NCBI RefSeq assembly: GCF_019279795.1
Contig: NC_056729.1
Span: 1,863,066,311 to 1,863,130,310, forward strand
From: Protopterus annectens
Taxonomy: Eukaryota > Chordata > Ceratodontiformes > Protopteridae
Reading direction: 5' to 3'
DNA: 64,000 nucleotides
A model generated the notes under the pieces. That model had not been told where the DNA came from, did not search any database, and saw only the letters and a list, made by a program, of their open reading frames with translations. This document shows, piece by piece, positions 23,312 through 33,101 of this stretch. Each line of letters starts with the position of its first letter. The first letter of the stretch is position 1. The position numbers were made by a program, and so were the translations under genes.

Positions 23312-25217
23312 CTTGACTCTGATTCCGCCTACCAGGGATCAATTGGAAGCACCCTTGGGCGGAAAGCTGGCCTTATTCTCAACAAACTGGCATCATATTA
23401 CAAAGGATGTATGGACATTGCAAATAATAGACAAAGGATACAGATTTCACTTCCACACTTTGCCAAAAAGAAGTGGAATGCCAAACCTTCCACCACATCA
23501 GAAGGCAGAGGCTTTAAGACAAATCAGCAATTTACTTCAGATGAAAGTTATAGAAAAGGTACCATCCTCAGAACAAGGCCAAGGATTTTACTCCAGACTA
23601 TTCCTTGTACCAAGGAAAGAAAATCAATGGAGGCCTATTCTCGACCTGTCCGCTCTGAACACTTATCTCATTGTGCCAAAATTCAAAATGCTGACCCTAC
23701 AGCAACTTCTTCCCATGCTGGGCAAGGAGTCTTGGCTGGTGACTCTAGATCTCAAGGAGGCATACCTGCACGTCCCTATCCGACCAAGCTGCAGAAGACA
23801 CCTCAGATTTCTTGCAGGATCAGAGCATTATCAATTCTCAGCATTGCCTTTTGGCTTATCTACTGCGCCCAGAGTATTCACGAAATGCCTGGCATCAGTA
23901 ATTGCACATTGCAGACTACAGGGAATTCAAATTTATCCATACCCGGACGACTGCCTAATACAAGCGGACAACAAGAAAAAATTATTAAAGGACTTGGCCT
24001 ATGCCATACACCTGTTACAGACCTTGGGATACATAGTCAACATCCAAAAGTCAAGACTACTACCATCCCAAAGGATAACCTTTTTGGGTGCAGATCTGGA
24101 CACAAACACCCAAATGGCCTTCCTCACAGAAGAAAAGCAAAAACAACTTCCAGATTACTTCATGATTCTGACAAGACAAACTCAACTTACTGCAAGGAAA
24201 ATCCTGCAGGCCCTGGGTTACATGGCATCCTGCATAATTCTAATCCCACATGCCAGGCTGCATATGAGGAAATTACAATGGTACCTAAGGAGTGTATGGT
24301 CTCAACACAGTCACAGTTTAGAAACCATGATACCAATCATTCCATGCCTTTAAAAGGAATTCCTGTGGTGGGCTCAGGCCTGCCAGTCCAACAGAGGGTT
24401 GCCTTTCAACAAACCAAGAACAAGGCAGACCATCACCACGGACGCCTCAGACCGAGGATGGGGAGCACACATGGAGGACAAATGTATCCAAGGCCTATGG
24501 CCTCAAGGGCAGGTAAGCATGCACATAAACCAAAAGGAAATGCTGGCAGTGAGGCATGCAATCAAGGCATTCAAACCCTTCCTCCAACAAGGGCATCTAT
24601 TAATAAGAACAGACAACACCACGGTCATGTGGTACATAAACAAACAGGGAGGCACTCACTCTTACCCTCTGTGCCGGATGGCTATGAATCTGTGGGATCT
24701 ATGCCTGAATCTCAATATCTAACTACAGGCCCAATTCGTGCCAGGGAAAGAAAATGCACTGGCGGACAGCTTAAGCAGAACTACTATGGATGCACACGAA
24801 TGGATGCTGCACCCAGACATCTTCAAACTCATAACAAAGACATGGGGAATGCCGGAGATAGATCTGTTCGCCTCCCCATTCAACCATCAACTGAAGACAT
24901 TCTGCTCAAGGACATACCACCCACAAGCTTGGAGGGTGGACTCTCTCTCTTTCAGCTGGAAAGCCCTAACAGTATATGCCTTCCCACCTCTTCCATTGAC
25001 GTACAAGGTTCTACTGAAGATCAGGGAGGAACAGCCAAAAGTGATACTAATAGCTCCGGACTGGCCAAGGCAACACTGGTATCCACTATTGAGAAGCATG
25101 TCACAGGCAAAATCATGGCCTCTCCCCCTATGGCCTCTTCTTCTAACGCAGAACAATTTCAAGACCCTGCATCCCAACTTGAAAACATTGCAGCTAACTG
25201 CCTGGAAAATTCCTTAA
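23265..25217 (+). pseudogene. DIRS reverse transcriptase/RNase H of element A, two nonsense codons
   Basis: The frame lies +1 to gag and overlaps its end. RT blocks run in order: YSRLFLVPRKENQWRPILDL, VTLDLKEAYLHVPI (motif A Asp), FSALPFGLSTAPRVF, YPYPDDCLIQAD (motif C) and FLGADLD. Motif C reads YPDD, where B and D have YLDD. RNase H follows with TTDASDRGWGAHM, INQKEMLAV, LIRTDNTTVMWYIN and ENALADSLSR. In-frame TAA codons interrupt it at 24351-24353 (CAA in B) and 24720-24722. It would copy element RNA into DNA, but this copy is probably inactive. Confidence 0.88.
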
Positions 25218-26257
25218 ATCCCAATCAAACTGTTTTATCTCAGAGGGTGAAGGACATTATCCTGGAGGCTCGCAGGCCTTCCACAAGGAAGACATACTCA
25301 GCTAAATGGAAGAGATTTCTTATTTGGAGCACATCAAAGGGCACAGATGTCACAGTGGCAAACCTAGCACATATCCTTGAATATTTAGCAGAATTGTTCC
25401 ACAATGGCCTGTCCTTCTCTTCCATTAAGATTCATGCTTCAGCAATTTCAGCAGAATACAATGTGGATCCACCTATCTTCTCACACCCTCTCCTCAGACA
25501 ATTCTTGAGAGGAATCAAAAATGTTAAACCTCCAATAAGACCTCCTATACCTGCCTGGGATCTCAACTTTGTGCTGGAAAAACTGACACTACCTCCTTTT
25601 GAACCAGCAGCATCAGCGGATCTACAGTTTCTATCTTGGAAAACTGCATTCCTTCTGGCAATCTCTTCAGCAAGAAGAGTATCTGAGTTACAAGCATTAA
25701 TGGCAGTGCAACCTTTTCTAATTTTCCACCAGGACAGAGTGTCACTAAGAACCAATCCTACTTTTATGCCAAAGGTGGTATCTAGAGTATCCTTGAACCA
25801 AGCTATTCACTTGACTACATTCTTCCCTAATCCACAGAATAAAGGGGAAAAACTATTGCACACACTGGATATACACAGACAACTACGCTACTACTTGGAC
25901 AGAACAAAAACTAGCAGAAAAACTGACCAACTTTTTGTAGCATATGCAGCTGGGGTGCAAGGAAGAGCAATTTCCAAACAGACAATTTCAAAATGGATAG
26001 GAAATTGCATTCGCTTTTGCTACTCCTTTCATGGAAAGACAGTTCCTGAAAATATCAGGCCTCACTCCACAAGGGCCACGGCCACCACTACAGCCTTCCT
26101 ACGGGGGGTGGCTACCAAGGACATTTTAGAAGCTGCTACTTGCAGCTCCGTGCATACATTTGCCAAGCATTACAATCTACCTTTATACTCTAGATCCAGA
26201 GCAGGGTTTGCAGCTGCAGTCCTGCAGGGGATCTTATCTACACCATCCTTTTCTTAG
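23411..26257 (+). CDS. Tyrosine recombinase ORF of element A
   Basis: The ORF is 948 codons, in the same frame as gag. The recombinase domain occupies about the last 340 codons, from RRPSTRKTYSAKWKRFLIW. Catalytic-site candidates are the Arg in SSARRVSEL, HxxR in RPHSTRATA, and the Tyr in FAKHYNLPLYS. The position before SSVHTF is Cys where B and D have Trp (EAATW). DIRS recombinases join circular cDNA to the target without a duplication. About the first 600 codons overlap RT/RNase H in another frame and show no recognisable domain, so the start is uncertain. The frame is open back to the gag TGA at 23309, which would allow readthrough. Confidence 0.8.
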   Translation: MDIANNRQRIQISLPHFAKKKWNAKPSTTSEGRGFKTNQQFTSDESYRKGTILRTRPRILLQTIPCTKERKSMEAYSRPVRSEHLSHCAKIQNADPTATSSHAGQGVLAGDSRSQGGIPARPYPTKLQKTPQISCRIRALSILSIAFWLIYCAQSIHEMPGISNCTLQTTGNSNLSIPGRLPNTSGQQEKIIKGLGLCHTPVTDLGIHSQHPKVKTTTIPKDNLFGCRSGHKHPNGLPHRRKAKTTSRLLHDSDKTNSTYCKENPAGPGLHGILHNSNPTCQAAYEEITMVPKECMVSTQSQFRNHDTNHSMPLKGIPVVGSGLPVQQRVAFQQTKNKADHHHGRLRPRMGSTHGGQMYPRPMASRAGKHAHKPKGNAGSEACNQGIQTLPPTRASINKNRQHHGHVVHKQTGRHSLLPSVPDGYESVGSMPESQYLTTGPIRARERKCTGGQLKQNYYGCTRMDAAPRHLQTHNKDMGNAGDRSVRLPIQPSTEDILLKDIPPTSLEGGLSLFQLESPNSICLPTSSIDVQGSTEDQGGTAKSDTNSSGLAKATLVSTIEKHVTGKIMASPPMASSSNAEQFQDPASQLENIAANCLENSLNPNQTVLSQRVKDIILEARRPSTRKTYSAKWKRFLIWSTSKGTDVTVANLAHILEYLAELFHNGLSFSSIKIHASAISAEYNVDPPIFSHPLLRQFLRGIKNVKPPIRPPIPAWDLNFVLEKLTLPPFEPAASADLQFLSWKTAFLLAISSARRVSELQALMAVQPFLIFHQDRVSLRTNPTFMPKVVSRVSLNQAIHLTTFFPNPQNKGEKLLHTLDIHRQLRYYLDRTKTSRKTDQLFVAYAAGVQGRAISKQTISKWIGNCIRFCYSFHGKTVPENIRPHSTRATATTTAFLRGVATKDILEAATCSSVHTFAKHYNLPLYSRSRAGFAAAVLQGILSTPSFS

Positions 26258-26290
26258 TACCTCCTCCCTCAGATTGGCTATAGTATTCTA

Positions 26291-26397
26291 CCCATATGTT
26301 ATGACTGCAGATGCATCCTTGAAGGACACAGTACAGTTTTGTACCTACCATAAATGTAGATGTCCGATAGGTATGCATCTGCAGTCAGGATTACCCT
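26291..26397. repeat. Internal complementary region of A
   Basis: The first part (CCCATATGTTATGACTGCAG to GAAGGACA) is the reverse complement of the left end of A. The second part (AGTACAGTTTTGTACCTACC to GCAGTCA) is the reverse complement of the right end. The two are fused near 26328. This confirms both element boundaries. Confidence 0.92.
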
Positions 26398-26554
26398 CCC
26401 TCCTTCCCCTCTGTGGTATTCCTAGGGTGCTTACCCCTCTTTTAGCTAGCTGGGGGAATCTATTATGATGTATTTGTTTATTTATTCTTGTATATAATTT
26501 GCAAATGTTTGGAACTTTTCAGCATTTATCCAAATTTAGCCTTCCTAGAGGGCA

Positions 26555-26770
26555 TCTGGGGCAAGAAAAACTGAGGAAAATGGCGTCGGCTGATGCTTTT
26601 GTACCCCAGACGCTCTGACGTCGGAGAAAGTGCGACATCAGCCGAGGCCAGACCCAGACTTTGGAATCCGGCCGACTGAAGGGCTGCCTGAGGCAGGACA
26701 ACCCATATGTTATGACTGAAGATGCATACCTATCGGACATCTACATTTATGGTAGGTACAAAACTGTACT
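26555..26770. repeat. Right inverted terminal repeat of A
   Basis: It runs from about GGCAAGAAAAACTGAGG to GGTACAAAACTGTACT and is the inverted match of 21191-21372. The outermost ~40 bases are absent from the left repeat. Confidence 0.9.
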
Positions 26771-26906
26771 TTTTTCTTGCCCCAGATGTCAGGTGTTCCA
26801 AAATGAGTAAGATCCCATACCCTTTGCAAATACACCTCAAAAGAAGGGTGAAGAAGGGAGCCACACAAAAGAAAAAATAAGAGGGGACAGGAGGGAGGGT
26901 AACCCA

Positions 26907-27008
26907 GACTGCAACAGTGAAGACACTCGAACATCTACATTTCTGGTAAGTGTACACAACTGTACTATGTTCATCATGTTTCACTGTTGCAGTCATGACT
27001 GTAGGGTT
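26907..27008. repeat. Internal complementary region of B
   Basis: GACTGCAACAGTGAAGACAC to CACAACTGTACT complements the outer right repeat at 20984. It is followed by GTTCATCATGTTTCACTGTT to GTAGGGTT, which matches the left end at 32050-32103. The junction is near 26965. This identifies 20984 as the far end of B despite the nested element A. Confidence 0.9.
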
Positions 27009-27038
27009 GAATCCCAAAGCAGAATAAAAGGGAGGTGG

Positions 27039-28496
27039 TCATAAAGTAGAGGGGGCAGTTAAAAGGCCCTGCAAGACAGCAGAAGCAAAGCCTGCCCTAG
27101 ACTTAGAGTAGAGAGGGAGATTATAGTGCTTGGAAAAAGTATGCACTGAACTCCAAGTAGCAGCTTCCAAAATGTCTTTGGTAGGAACTCCCCTGAGGAA
27201 GGCAGCTGAAGTGGCAGCAGCTCTGGTAGAGTGAGTCCTTATACTCCCTGGGATTTGCTTTCCATGGCGTGAATAGCAAAGTCTGATTTCATGAGCAATC
27301 CATTTAGAAATGGTCTGTTTTGAAATGGCTTTACCTTGGGAACTTGAAGCATAAGAAACCAACACTTGCTCTGATTTCCTAATGTCCTTGGTTCTGTCCA
27401 GGTAAAAACGTAGTTGTCTGTGTACATCCAAGGAATGCAAGATCCTTTCCCCCTTATTTTGAGGACTGGGGAAAACAGTTGGCAAGTGAATAGTTTGATT
27501 TAAAGCCACTTTGAAAACCAACTTAGGCATGAAAGTAGCAATAGTCCTCAAAGACACCCTGTCTTGATGAAAAATAATATAAGGTTCCACAGCTATGAGA
27601 GCTCGCAACTCCAAAACTCTCCTGGCAGAGGTAAGAGCTAACAGGATGGCTGTCTTCCAAGATAAAAACTTGATGTCAGATGTGGCAGCAGGCTCAAAAG
27701 GAGGTAAGGTGAGTTTTTCCAAAACATAGTTGAGATCCCCAGCAGGAATGGGAGATCTAGGGGGCCTTAAGTTCTTAGCTCCTCTGAGAAACTGTCTCAT
27801 GAGCTGATGGAAAAAGATTGGAGGGTCTGTATTATAATGAGCAGAAATAGCAGAGGCATGGATCTTTATGGAAGAGAAAGAGATACCCTTATGTAAGAGG
27901 TCCGTCAGGTAACGTAAAATCAGAGGAATGTTAGGAATAAGAGGATCTGAATCCTGAGCCTGCATCCAGGAGCAAAATCTTTTCCATTTTCCTGCATAAG
28001 ATTTTCTAGTGCTAGGACGTCTGGCTTCTAAAATGACATCCATAACCTGCTTGGGTAGAAGAGAATGAATCAAAGACCCTGGATTAACCAGACCACCAGG
28101 CTGAGAGTTTGGACATGGGAGTGCGGAACCTGACCCTGGTGTTGGGACAGAAGGTTTGAAATCTGTGGTAATACCCAAGGGGGCTCCAGACAAAGGTTTA
28201 TCAGTGTTGGGTACCAAAACTGTCAAGGCCAATTTGGGGCCAGCAAAATTATCATCTTGGGCTTGTCCTGCTTGATCTTTAATAACACCCGTGGAAGAAG
28301 AGGTAGAGGCGGGAAGGCATACCCCGAGAGGTTTCTCCAACTGAATGATAGTGCATCCACTTTCCAAGCTAGTTCGTGGAATGTCCTGGTGCAAAAAATC
28401 TGTAGTTGATGATTGAGGTGGGATGCAAAGAGGTCTATGTGAGGGCATCCCCATACTGCTGTAATCATCCTGAATATTTCGGTATCCAGCATCCAT
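27039..28496 (-). CDS. Tyrosine recombinase ORF of element B
   Basis: The 485-codon open frame contains a complete recombinase. Blocks include RRPSTRKSYAGKWKRFCSW, SSIKIHASAISAHY, LTSARRVLELRAL (first catalytic Arg), RTHSTRAAATS (HxxR), EAATWSSVHTF (Trp) and SKHYNLPLYS (Tyr nucleophile candidate). The stop lies just before the internal complementary region. Upstream the same frame is open across the RT region back to about 29564 except for stops near 29346 and 28500. All expected catalytic positions are present, so the protein could be active if expressed. Confidence 0.85.
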   Translation of the reverse strand: MDAGYRNIQDDYSSMGMPSHRPLCIPPQSSTTDFLHQDIPRTSLESGCTIIQLEKPLGVCLPASTSSSTGVIKDQAGQAQDDNFAGPKLALTVLVPNTDKPLSGAPLGITTDFKPSVPTPGSGSALPCPNSQPGGLVNPGSLIHSLLPKQVMDVILEARRPSTRKSYAGKWKRFCSWMQAQDSDPLIPNIPLILRYLTDLLHKGISFSSIKIHASAISAHYNTDPPIFFHQLMRQFLRGAKNLRPPRSPIPAGDLNYVLEKLTLPPFEPAATSDIKFLSWKTAILLALTSARRVLELRALIAVEPYIIFHQDRVSLRTIATFMPKLVFKVALNQTIHLPTVFPSPQNKGERILHSLDVHRQLRFYLDRTKDIRKSEQVLVSYASSSQGKAISKQTISKWIAHEIRLCYSRHGKQIPGSIRTHSTRAAATSAAFLRGVPTKDILEAATWSSVHTFSKHYNLPLYSKSRAGFASAVLQGLLTAPSTL

Positions 28497-29990
28497 TCGT
28501 GTGGGTCAGACAGGTTTCTGCTCAGACTGTCTGCAAGGAAGTTTTGCTTCCCTGGTAGAAACTGAGCTTGAAGGTCCAGTTTGCAAGCTAGAGCTGTGTT
28601 CCATAGATTCATGGCTAGTCTGCAAAGGGGATAGGAATGAGATCCCCCTTGCTTGTTTATGTACCACATAACTGTGGTGTTGTCTGTCCGTATCAGTAGC
28701 TGTCCTGGTTGTAGAAGATTGCTGAAAGCCCATAGAGCGTTCTGAACGGCTAACATTTCCTTTAAATTGATATGCAGGTGCTTCTGATCCTTTGTCCAAA
28801 GGCCCTGCAGACAGGTGCCCTGAAAATGGGCTCCCCATGCATAATCTGAAGCGTCCGTGGTTAGTATCTGAGTGGCTGGAGGCAGACTGAAAGGTTTTCC
28901 TATGTTTAGAGTACATGCCTTGGACCACCAAAGGAATTCCTTTTGAAGACAAGGCAGGACGGTGATCTGTATGTCTAAACTGTGGCAATGCTGAGACCAT
29001 ACACTTTTTAGGTACCACTGTATTTTCCTCATATGTAGTCTTGCAATTGGTACGAGAAGGATGCAGGAGGCCATGTAACCCAAAGCCTGCAGGGATTTCC
29101 TTGCAGACAGCTGAGTTAAAGTTGCCAAGGTTTTGAAAGTTGAAGCCAGCTGTAATTGTTTTTCGGATGTCAGAAATGCCATCTGGGTTGTTATGTTTAG
29201 AAGAGCACCCAGAAAGGTTATCTGTTGTGAGGGTATCAAATTTGACTTTTTTATGTTTACAGTGAATCCCAGAAACTTGAGAAGATTTTGAACAAATTCT
29301 AGATGCTGGAGTAAGACATCCTTGCTGTCTGCCTGAATAAGACAATCATCCAGATAAGGGTAAATTTGAATTCCCTTGAGTCTGCAATAGGCTACCACTG
29401 GAGCCAGGCATTTGGTGAAGACCCTGGGTGCAGTAGACAATCCAAAGGGCAGTGCAGAGAATTGATAGTGTCTCGATCCAGCCTTGAACCTGAGGTATTT
29501 TCTGCATTCCTGCCTGATGGGAATGTGTAAATATGCCTCCTTTAAATCCAGAGTTACCATCCATGCATTTTGGTCAGCACTGGAAGTAGCTGCTGCAGAG
29601 TAAGCATCTTGAATTTTGGTATTTCGAGAAAAGTGTTCAAGACTGACAGATCCAGAATGGGTCTCCATGAATTTTGCTTTCTGGGGACTAGAAAGAGCCT
29701 TGAGTAAAAACCTCGTCCATCTCTGAAAGTGGAACCAGTTCTATGGCTTTCATAGCCAAGAGAGTTTCCACCTGGTATAAGGCCTCTAACCATTGATGTT
29801 TTGGAAGATCCGGCCATCCGCTTGGTCTTGGTAGGGTATGAAAATGGAATTTGTAACCTCTTAAAACCACATCCAGAACCCACTTGTCTTGGGTTATATG
29901 AGTCCAATTTTGGTGAAAAAGAGAAAGTTTTCCTCCAAGAGGGGCTTTCAGGCAAGAAGTTCCTGCAGCCCAACCGGGGGAGTCATTGAG
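28223..29990 (-). pseudogene. DIRS reverse transcriptase/RNase H of element B
   Basis: An open frame of 481 codons (28223-29668) carries VTLDLKEAYLHIPI, FSALPFGLSTAPRVF, YPYLDDCLIQAD with an intact YLDD, and RNase H blocks LTTDASDYAWGAHF, LIRTDNTTVMWYIN and NFLADSLSR. The N-terminal part lies in two other frames (29688-29870, and the RT part of 29554-29973), so at least two frameshifts separate it. The C-terminus stops at NWP, where A continues with RQHWYPLL. The catalytic core is better preserved than in A. Confidence 0.85.
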
Positions 29991-31781
29991 CCTGTTTTCT
30001 ATGAGCTTGCGACCTGTCCTCTCCTCCTCTAGGGGTGGAAGCAGCCCACTGTCTTGGTCTATAAGAGGCTTGCATTTGAGGCCTTCCTCGGGAGCGTCTG
30101 TATCTACCCCTCTGAGGCCTGTCTGAATTGGGAAAGGACCAATTTTTAGTAGGCCAATTCCTCCTAAATCTGGGTGGCTGTACTTACAAGAAATCTTTAA
30201 CCATTTGCATGGATTTTGCCTTGTCCTCCATCTTCTTAATCACCTCTTCAGCCTTAGGTCCAAACAAAACATTATGCTCAACAGGAGCATCCAATAACTT
30301 AGCTTTTACTTGATCTGGCAAGTTTTGTTCCTTTAACCAAGCATGCCTTCTAATGACTGTACCAGAGGCAGCAGCCCTACAAGAAGCCTCCAAGGCATCA
30401 AATCCACAGTGTAAACCATGCTTCCCAACTTGTTCAGTGGCATGCATTAAATCATGTAATTCCTTATCATCTGCACAGGCAGAAATGGAAGTTAGCTTTT
30501 GTTTCAAAACAGACAGAAGAAATTGCTGGTATTTCAGCATATGAAATTGACAATTTAAAGCCCTAATAGATAAAGTAGCAGAAGTGTACACTTTTTTGCC
30601 CCATCTTTCTAAAGATCTGGAATCCTTCTCAGTGGGAATGGGGTTTTTAGCAGTAGTGGCCTTAACCCCCTTAGGGCCCTGAGAAATGGTTTCAGGATCA
30701 GCAGTAGGATTCTTGTATAAAAACTGGTAGCAATCAGGAACTCTATAATATCTGTCTGTCTTAACAGGAGCAGGAGGAAAAGAGTCAGGAGTTAAGTTAG
30801 CCTCCGAAAAAGCATCATCCACAATATCCAAAATAGGGGGGATAGCCAAGGGTCGATGTTGGGGGAGAAGAAGAAAATCCCTAAGTCTTTTCTTAGATTC
30901 CAAGTACTCCTGTCCTTCCCAGTGAAAATGTTCCCTCATTTCATGTAAAGTTTCTCCAAAAGAGAAATCCTCAGGGGGAGAAGCTGAAGGAATGGATTCC
31001 TCAGCATCAGAATCCTCATAAGGAGGGAAAGAATATTCCTGGTCAGAGGAAGAAACTGAAGAAACAGAAGCCTGATCAGAGGAGTCATAATACACTTCCT
31101 GCCTTGGCCTTTTATCTGGAGGGGGATGTAAACCCCTAATCATAGTAAGTGAGTCCTCCGCCATCTTAAGTAATTGTTTCTGAGACTTGGATGCAGGATC
31201 AGAAGAGGCCTGGGCTGTAGTCTTTGATTTGGAAGGAGTCTTTGCCTTTGTCTTTGGCTTTGCCTTTATCAGAAGATGAGTAGGCCTGAAAACCCCTTCG
31301 GAAGCCGGTACCTGCACAGCGGCTCCGGACCCATCCGAAGGAGCATTATCCAAAGGTCCTGCAACAGAAATATTCAAAGGACTAGTTGGCTCCTCGTGGG
31401 AGACCATTTCAGCCATCGGTTCCAAAATGGCCGACGACAGGGGCTGCAAAAGTGCCTCACTGATGACGGCTGAACCTGAAGCTGGCTCTGCTTGTACAAT
31501 ATTGTCCGATTTGGACCTCGGAGGCCTGTCTTTTCCTTGCGTTGTTTGTGAACTCCGGTAGCCGGAACCGTATCCGACGACATTTTGTAATTAAAATGCC
31601 TACCGAAGTAATGAAATGCAAAATCGTACCTTCATTTAATCGTACGTTGATTGAATCTAGCACAAAACCGACAACTAGCTAAGTCGTGGTCAGGGCCTAA
31701 GGAAGGAATAGAGTAAGAATGAAAATCCTTATGAGGTATTTGCTTCCCACAAGAAATACAATTATTAACTTTTTCTGACAT
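29985..31781 (-). pseudogene. DIRS gag-like ORF1 of element B, interrupted
   Basis: The start ATG at 31779-31781 gives MSEKVNNCISCGKQIPH with the Cys/His cluster ending in CRFC. A TGA interrupts the frame shortly after (near 31645), and a frameshift near 31450-31500 leads into the long segment 30184-31449. That segment carries EDSDAEESIPSASPPEDFSF, MREHFHWEGQEY and RRHAWLKEQNLPDQ. A TAA replaces a Gln codon at 30184. The Arg-rich tail continues in frame to about 29985. Its role would be particle formation, as for the gag of A. Confidence 0.82.
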
Positions 31782-31924
31782 CGGACTGGAGCAAGAAAAA
31801 AGTTTCCCCAACGGGGTACTTAGCTTTGAGTAGGAGATGAAAGTCTTTGGACTGAAGTACGTTTAGAAAAAATGTCGGGAGTCAGCCGACCAGAAAATGC
31901 GAACTGCTATCATCGCACGGCAAG

Positions 31925-32103
31925 AAAGACTGGAGAACATGGCGTTGGCTGTCAGCTTTGTACTCCTGGCGCTCTGACATCAGGGAGCATGGCGGAGCAG
32001 CCGATGCCGGACCCAGACTGTAGGATTCTGGCCGATCGAGGACTGCCTGCCGGCAAGGGAGAACCCTGCAGTCATGACTGCAACAGTGAAACACGATGAA
32101 CAT
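31925..32103. repeat. Left inverted terminal repeat of B
   Basis: It is the inverted partner of 20984-21190, for example CCTGCCGGCAAGGGAGAACC versus its complement at 21060. Its outer end, ACACGATGAACAT, agrees with the internal complementary region. E2 resumes with GTTGAGGAAGAATG. Confidence 0.88.
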
Positions 32104-32707
32104 GTTGAGGAAGAATGAAAATAGACAACACAGATGCATAGTTATAGTGAGCACATAACTTTTATATCTGATGGTGTCAGTTTTCATTTATTCCTCAACT
32201 GATGGGAAAGAGTCCCCAGCTACGGGAACTGTGGGCAGTCCTCATGGAAGGATACTTTGAGTATCGCAGAACCAAAGGCAAGCAGCCCTATTTTTTTAGA
32301 TCAAATCCAGATTGTAATGAGCAATAAAGGTATGAGCAGTGGACCAAGTGGCTGCAGCACAAATGTCATCAATGGAAGTTATCGACCAAAAACCAAAAGT
32401 AGCCATGGATCTAGTGGAGTGAGCTTTAGGAAGTCTGGGCAAGGAAAGGCCTTACTGACTTTAAACAAATGAAGTGAAATGCAATGTTACCCACTTTGCT
32501 ACAGTAACTTTGGAAACTGGTTTTCCCAACCTGTTGGAGGAAAAGGAGATGAACAGCTGATCTGTTTTTCTGAAGTATTTTGTTCTACGGATATAAAAAC
32601 AGAGCTATGTACAGTCTAAGAGATGACACATGTATTCACATTTGTTAGAGAAGTTAGGGAAGAAAACAGGTAACCTAATGACTTGATTGATGTTCATCTC
32701 AGAGGTT

Positions 32708-33101
32708 TTTTTTAAATTAATACAATAAAGTTTATTTATTTATTTATTTATTTATTTATATATTAATATAAAGAAATAATTATGTTTGTAACAGGAAGTG
32801 ATGTACTACTAAATTATTCAACAGCTTGTAGGTTGATTCATAGGTTTATAATGTGATAAGTAAATGATTGGTGCTTGTGGAAATTGATTTTATATATAAA
32901 ACATTTTAAAGTAGTAAGGCATTTTATCTGATGAAGTCCATCTGGACGAAAATGCTGTGAGTGCGAAGGCGTTCATTCTGTGTTTTTACATTTTCGTGTA
33001 TCTGTGTGGCAATAAAATTGGAGAATATTTTCAGCCTGCATTGGTCCTCGCTTTCGTGTTTTTGCCTTGTTTAGTGGAGTTTGGAGGAGTATATTACGTT
33101 T
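32708..33101. mobile_element. 394-bp retroelement insertion with 15-bp target-site duplication, Penelope-like?
   Basis: The 15 bases TTCATCTCAGAGGTT occur at 32693-32707 and again at 33102-33116. E1 (about 7990) and E3 (about 59880) have one copy or a close variant, so they are empty sites. The body starts with a T-run and a TTTA repeat (about 32732-32760) and ends near TATTACGT. It contains a hammerhead-like core at 32919-32955. No ORF is present. Penelope-like elements carry hammerhead motifs in their terminal repeats, so a truncated member is possible; a SINE is an alternative. Read on the minus strand it ends in an A-rich tail. Confidence 0.6.
32919..32955 (+). ncRNA. Hammerhead-ribozyme-like core motif
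   Basis: CTGATGA at 32928-32934 is followed by a perfect 4-bp stem, GTCC (32936-32939) and GGAC (32944-32947), with loop ATCT, then GAAA at 32948-32951. Flanking GCATTTT (32919-32925) and AAAATGC (32949-32955) are complementary. This is the conserved order of a hammerhead core. A proper stem I is not evident, so activity is doubtful. Confidence 0.45.

Larger units (their letters stand above)
21191..26770 (+). mobile_element. DIRS1-like retrotransposon A, nested in B
   Basis: A is about 5.6 kb, plus strand, with the full DIRS layout: left repeat 21191-21372, gag, RT/RNase H overlapping a recombinase frame, internal complementary region 26291-26397, right repeat about 26555-26770. It is the youngest event resolved here because it interrupts the terminal repeat of B, which itself interrupts E2. 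Gag is intact and the recombinase frame is open, but RT/RNase H carries two nonsense codons. No target-site duplication is seen. Confidence 0.92.
20984..32103 (-). mobile_element. DIRS1-like retrotransposon B, interrupted by element A
   Basis: B is on the minus strand: left repeat at 31925-32103, gag, RT/RNase H, recombinase, internal complementary region 26907-27008, and a right repeat split into 20984-21190 and the few bases from 26771. Element A occupies 21191-26770. Without A the element is about 5.5 kb. The flanks GAGAACAGGAA and GTTGAGGAAG are contiguous at 7370-7390 in E1 and 53020-53040 in E3, so those are empty sites. No target-site duplication is visible, as expected for DIRS integration by a tyrosine recombinase. 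Confidence 0.9.

Noticed and set aside
23411-25200. Possible separate protein encoded by the frame overlapping RT in element A
   Set aside because: The translation shows no recognisable domain and mirrors the RT codons. I treat it only as the open upstream part of the recombinase frame, not as an independent gene.
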